64,000 nt of DNA from Burkholderia sp. L27(2015). GTDB taxonomy: Bacteria; Pseudomonadota; Gammaproteobacteria; Burkholderiales; Burkholderiaceae. The notes under the pieces were generated by a model. It saw nothing but the letters and a program-made list of their open reading frames with translations. It was not told where the DNA came from and did no database searches. Where the stretch lies: positions 72,055 to 136,054 of the forward strand of contig NZ_LMUX01000016.1 in NCBI RefSeq assembly GCF_009765705.1. The letters are read 5' to 3'. Shown here in pieces: positions 62,620-64,000 of the stretch (within the stretch, counting starts at the first letter, position 1; every line of letters starts with the position of its first letter). The position numbers and the translations under genes were made by a program.

Positions 62620-62776
62620 GGTAATTTTTGCCGGAGGTACGTATGGAACCCACGATTATAAGGGGTCGGCGGTGCGCTGACTGTCCTGGCGGCGCGTAAT
62701 TGGCGCACGAACCTCAGATGAGGCGCTGCGCGAAGTGCTGGGCCTTTATAATAAGCGTCCTACCGGAAGCCTCTAC

Positions 62777-64000
62777 ATGCCCGATCTGCTTGCAAATCTG
62801 AATCCCGAACAACACGCCGCGGTCACCTTGCCCGCCGAGCCCGCGCTGATCCTCGCCGGCGCCGGAAGTGGCAAGACACGTGTGCTGACCACGCGCATCG
62901 CATGGTTGATCCAGACGGGGCAGGTCAGTCCCTCCGGCATCCTCGCAGTCACCTTCACCAACAAGGCTGCGCGCGAAATGATGGCGCGTTTGACCGCGAT
63001 GCTGCCGATCAACACGCGCGGCATGTGGATCGGCACGTTCCACGGCTTGTGCAATCGAATGCTGCGCGCGCACCATCGCGATGCCGGCCTGCCGCAGACG
63101 TTCCAGATCCTCGATACGGCTGACCAGCTGTCAGCGATCAAGCGGCTAATGAAATCGTTGAATATCGACGATGAGAAATATCCGGCTAAGAATCTGCAAT
63201 ATTTTATTTCGAACGCGAAGGAGCAGGGGCTGCGGCCGGCCCAAGTGGAAGCCAATGACAGTTTCAACCGCAAATGCGTCGAACTGTACGAAGCGTACGA
63301 ACAGCAATGTCAGCGCGAGGGCGTGGTGGATTTCGGCGAACTGCTGCTGCGGTGCTACGAACTACTGCAGCACAACGCGTCTTTGCGCAACCATTACCAG
63401 GCCCGTTTTCGCCATGTGATGGTCGACGAGTTCCAGGATACGAACAAGCTGCAGTATGCGTGGCTCAAGCTGCTCGCGGGCGAGCACGCGGCGCTGTTTG
63501 CCGTCGGCGACGACGACCAGAGCATCTATGCATTTCGCGGCGCCAACGTCGGCAATATGCAGGATTTTGAACGCGAATACCGGGTGCAGCACATGATCAA
63601 GCTCGAGCAGAATTATCGCTCGCACGGTCATATTCTCGATGCAGCCAATCATCTGATCGAAAACAATTCACGGCGCCTGGGCAAGAATCTACGCACCGAC
63701 GCTGGACATGGCGAGCCGGTGCGCGTGTACGAATCGGCGACCGATACGCAGGAAGCGGGCTGGATCGTCGAGGAAATCCGAGGGCTGATCAACCAGGGGC
63801 TGGCGCGTACCGAGGTCGCGGTGCTCTATCGCAGCAACGCGCAATCGCGGGTGATCGAGCACGCGCTGGTGGGCGCGGGGATTGCTTATCGCGTGTATGG
63901 CGGTTTGCGCTTTTTCGAGCGCCAGGAGGTCAAGCACGCGCTGGCCTATCTGCGGCTGCTGGACAATTCCAATGACGATGGCGCCTTCGTGCGCGTGGTG
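62777..64000 (+). CDS. uvrD: UvrD-family DNA helicase II, N-terminal part
   Basis: The gene begins at ATG 62777 (GGAAG upstream) and runs off the right edge after 408 codons. SF1 helicase motifs in order are the Q-motif LNPEQHAAV, Walker A GAGSGKT (28-34), motif Ia VTFTNKAAREM, GTFHGLCNRMLR, motif II VDEFQD (216-221), motif III VGDDDQSIYAFRGA and motif IV LEQNYRS. UvrD unwinds DNA in nucleotide excision and mismatch repair. The visible part is closest to UvrD proper rather than Rep. It is divergent from valS over a 157-bp spacer. Confidence 0.95.
   Translation, partial: MPDLLANLNPEQHAAVTLPAEPALILAGAGSGKTRVLTTRIAWLIQTGQVSPSGILAVTFTNKAAREMMARLTAMLPINTRGMWIGTFHGLCNRMLRAHHRDAGLPQTFQILDTADQLSAIKRLMKSLNIDDEKYPAKNLQYFISNAKEQGLRPAQVEANDSFNRKCVELYEAYEQQCQREGVVDFGELLLRCYELLQHNASLRNHYQARFRHVMVDEFQDTNKLQYAWLKLLAGEHAALFAVGDDDQSIYAFRGANVGNMQDFEREYRVQHMIKLEQNYRSHGHILDAANHLIENNSRRLGKNLRTDAGHGEPVRVYESATDTQEAGWIVEEIRGLINQGLARTEVAVLYRSNAQSRVIEHALVGAGIAYRVYGGLRFFERQEVKHALAYLRLLDNSNDDGAFVRVV

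Overview
The window reads as chromosomal DNA of a Burkholderiaceae bacterium (Betaproteobacteria, Burkholderia in the broad sense). GC is high, and the gene sets are typical of that group: ybgC-tolQRAB-pal-cpoB, glyA-nrdR followed by a minor-pilin operon, pdxH-cfa-DUF72, valS-galU, and an alternative caa3-type oxidase like coxMNOP. The genus cannot be fixed from the sequence alone. No rRNA, prophage, insertion sequence or CRISPR array was seen. One tRNA (Lys, TTT) is present.

Layout. 1-4.2 kb: edge of a surface-polysaccharide locus (glycosyltransferase fragment, Wzx-like flippase, GT4 glycosyltransferase, putative Fe(II)/2OG dioxygenase). 4.2-9.6 kb, minus strand: caa3 oxidase operon coxM-coxN-coxO-coxP-COX4, then yqhA. 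10.2-18.3 kb: an accessory envelope island with a YddA/BacA-type ABC exporter, an outer-membrane transporter-like protein, and four exported proteins of poorly known function (a large three-module repeat protein, a small exported protein, a DUF2092 protein, a Gly/Thr/Tyr repeat protein). Three copies of the palindrome ATTGGACC-TT-GGTCCAAT lie upstream of these units. 18.3-23.9 kb: Fur-box-associated siderophore-type ABC importer and a convergent two-component system. 24.1-30.1 kb: tRNA-Lys and the Tol-Pal operon. 30.6-35.6 kb: glyA, nrdR and five minor pilins. 35.6-37.0 kb: membrane-associated stress proteins. 37.3-47.7 kb: 1-Cys peroxiredoxin, glutaryl-CoA dehydrogenase with its divergent IclR regulator, flavin reductase, msrA, DUF72, cfa, pdxH, tcdA, pirin. 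47.9-64 kb: glnS, envelope small proteins, a class III CoA-transferase, alaS, MFS transporter, ltaE-nudix-tusA, galU, valS and the start of uvrD.

Most of the window is housekeeping. The best candidate for something undescribed is the 10-18 kb island. Its shared 18-bp operator, its exported repeat proteins and a 38-codon reading frame starting 12 bp after one operator suggest one regulated envelope system. A second genome-level oddity is the recurrence of degenerate tandem arrays, mostly of 12-13 bp, exactly at gene junctions.
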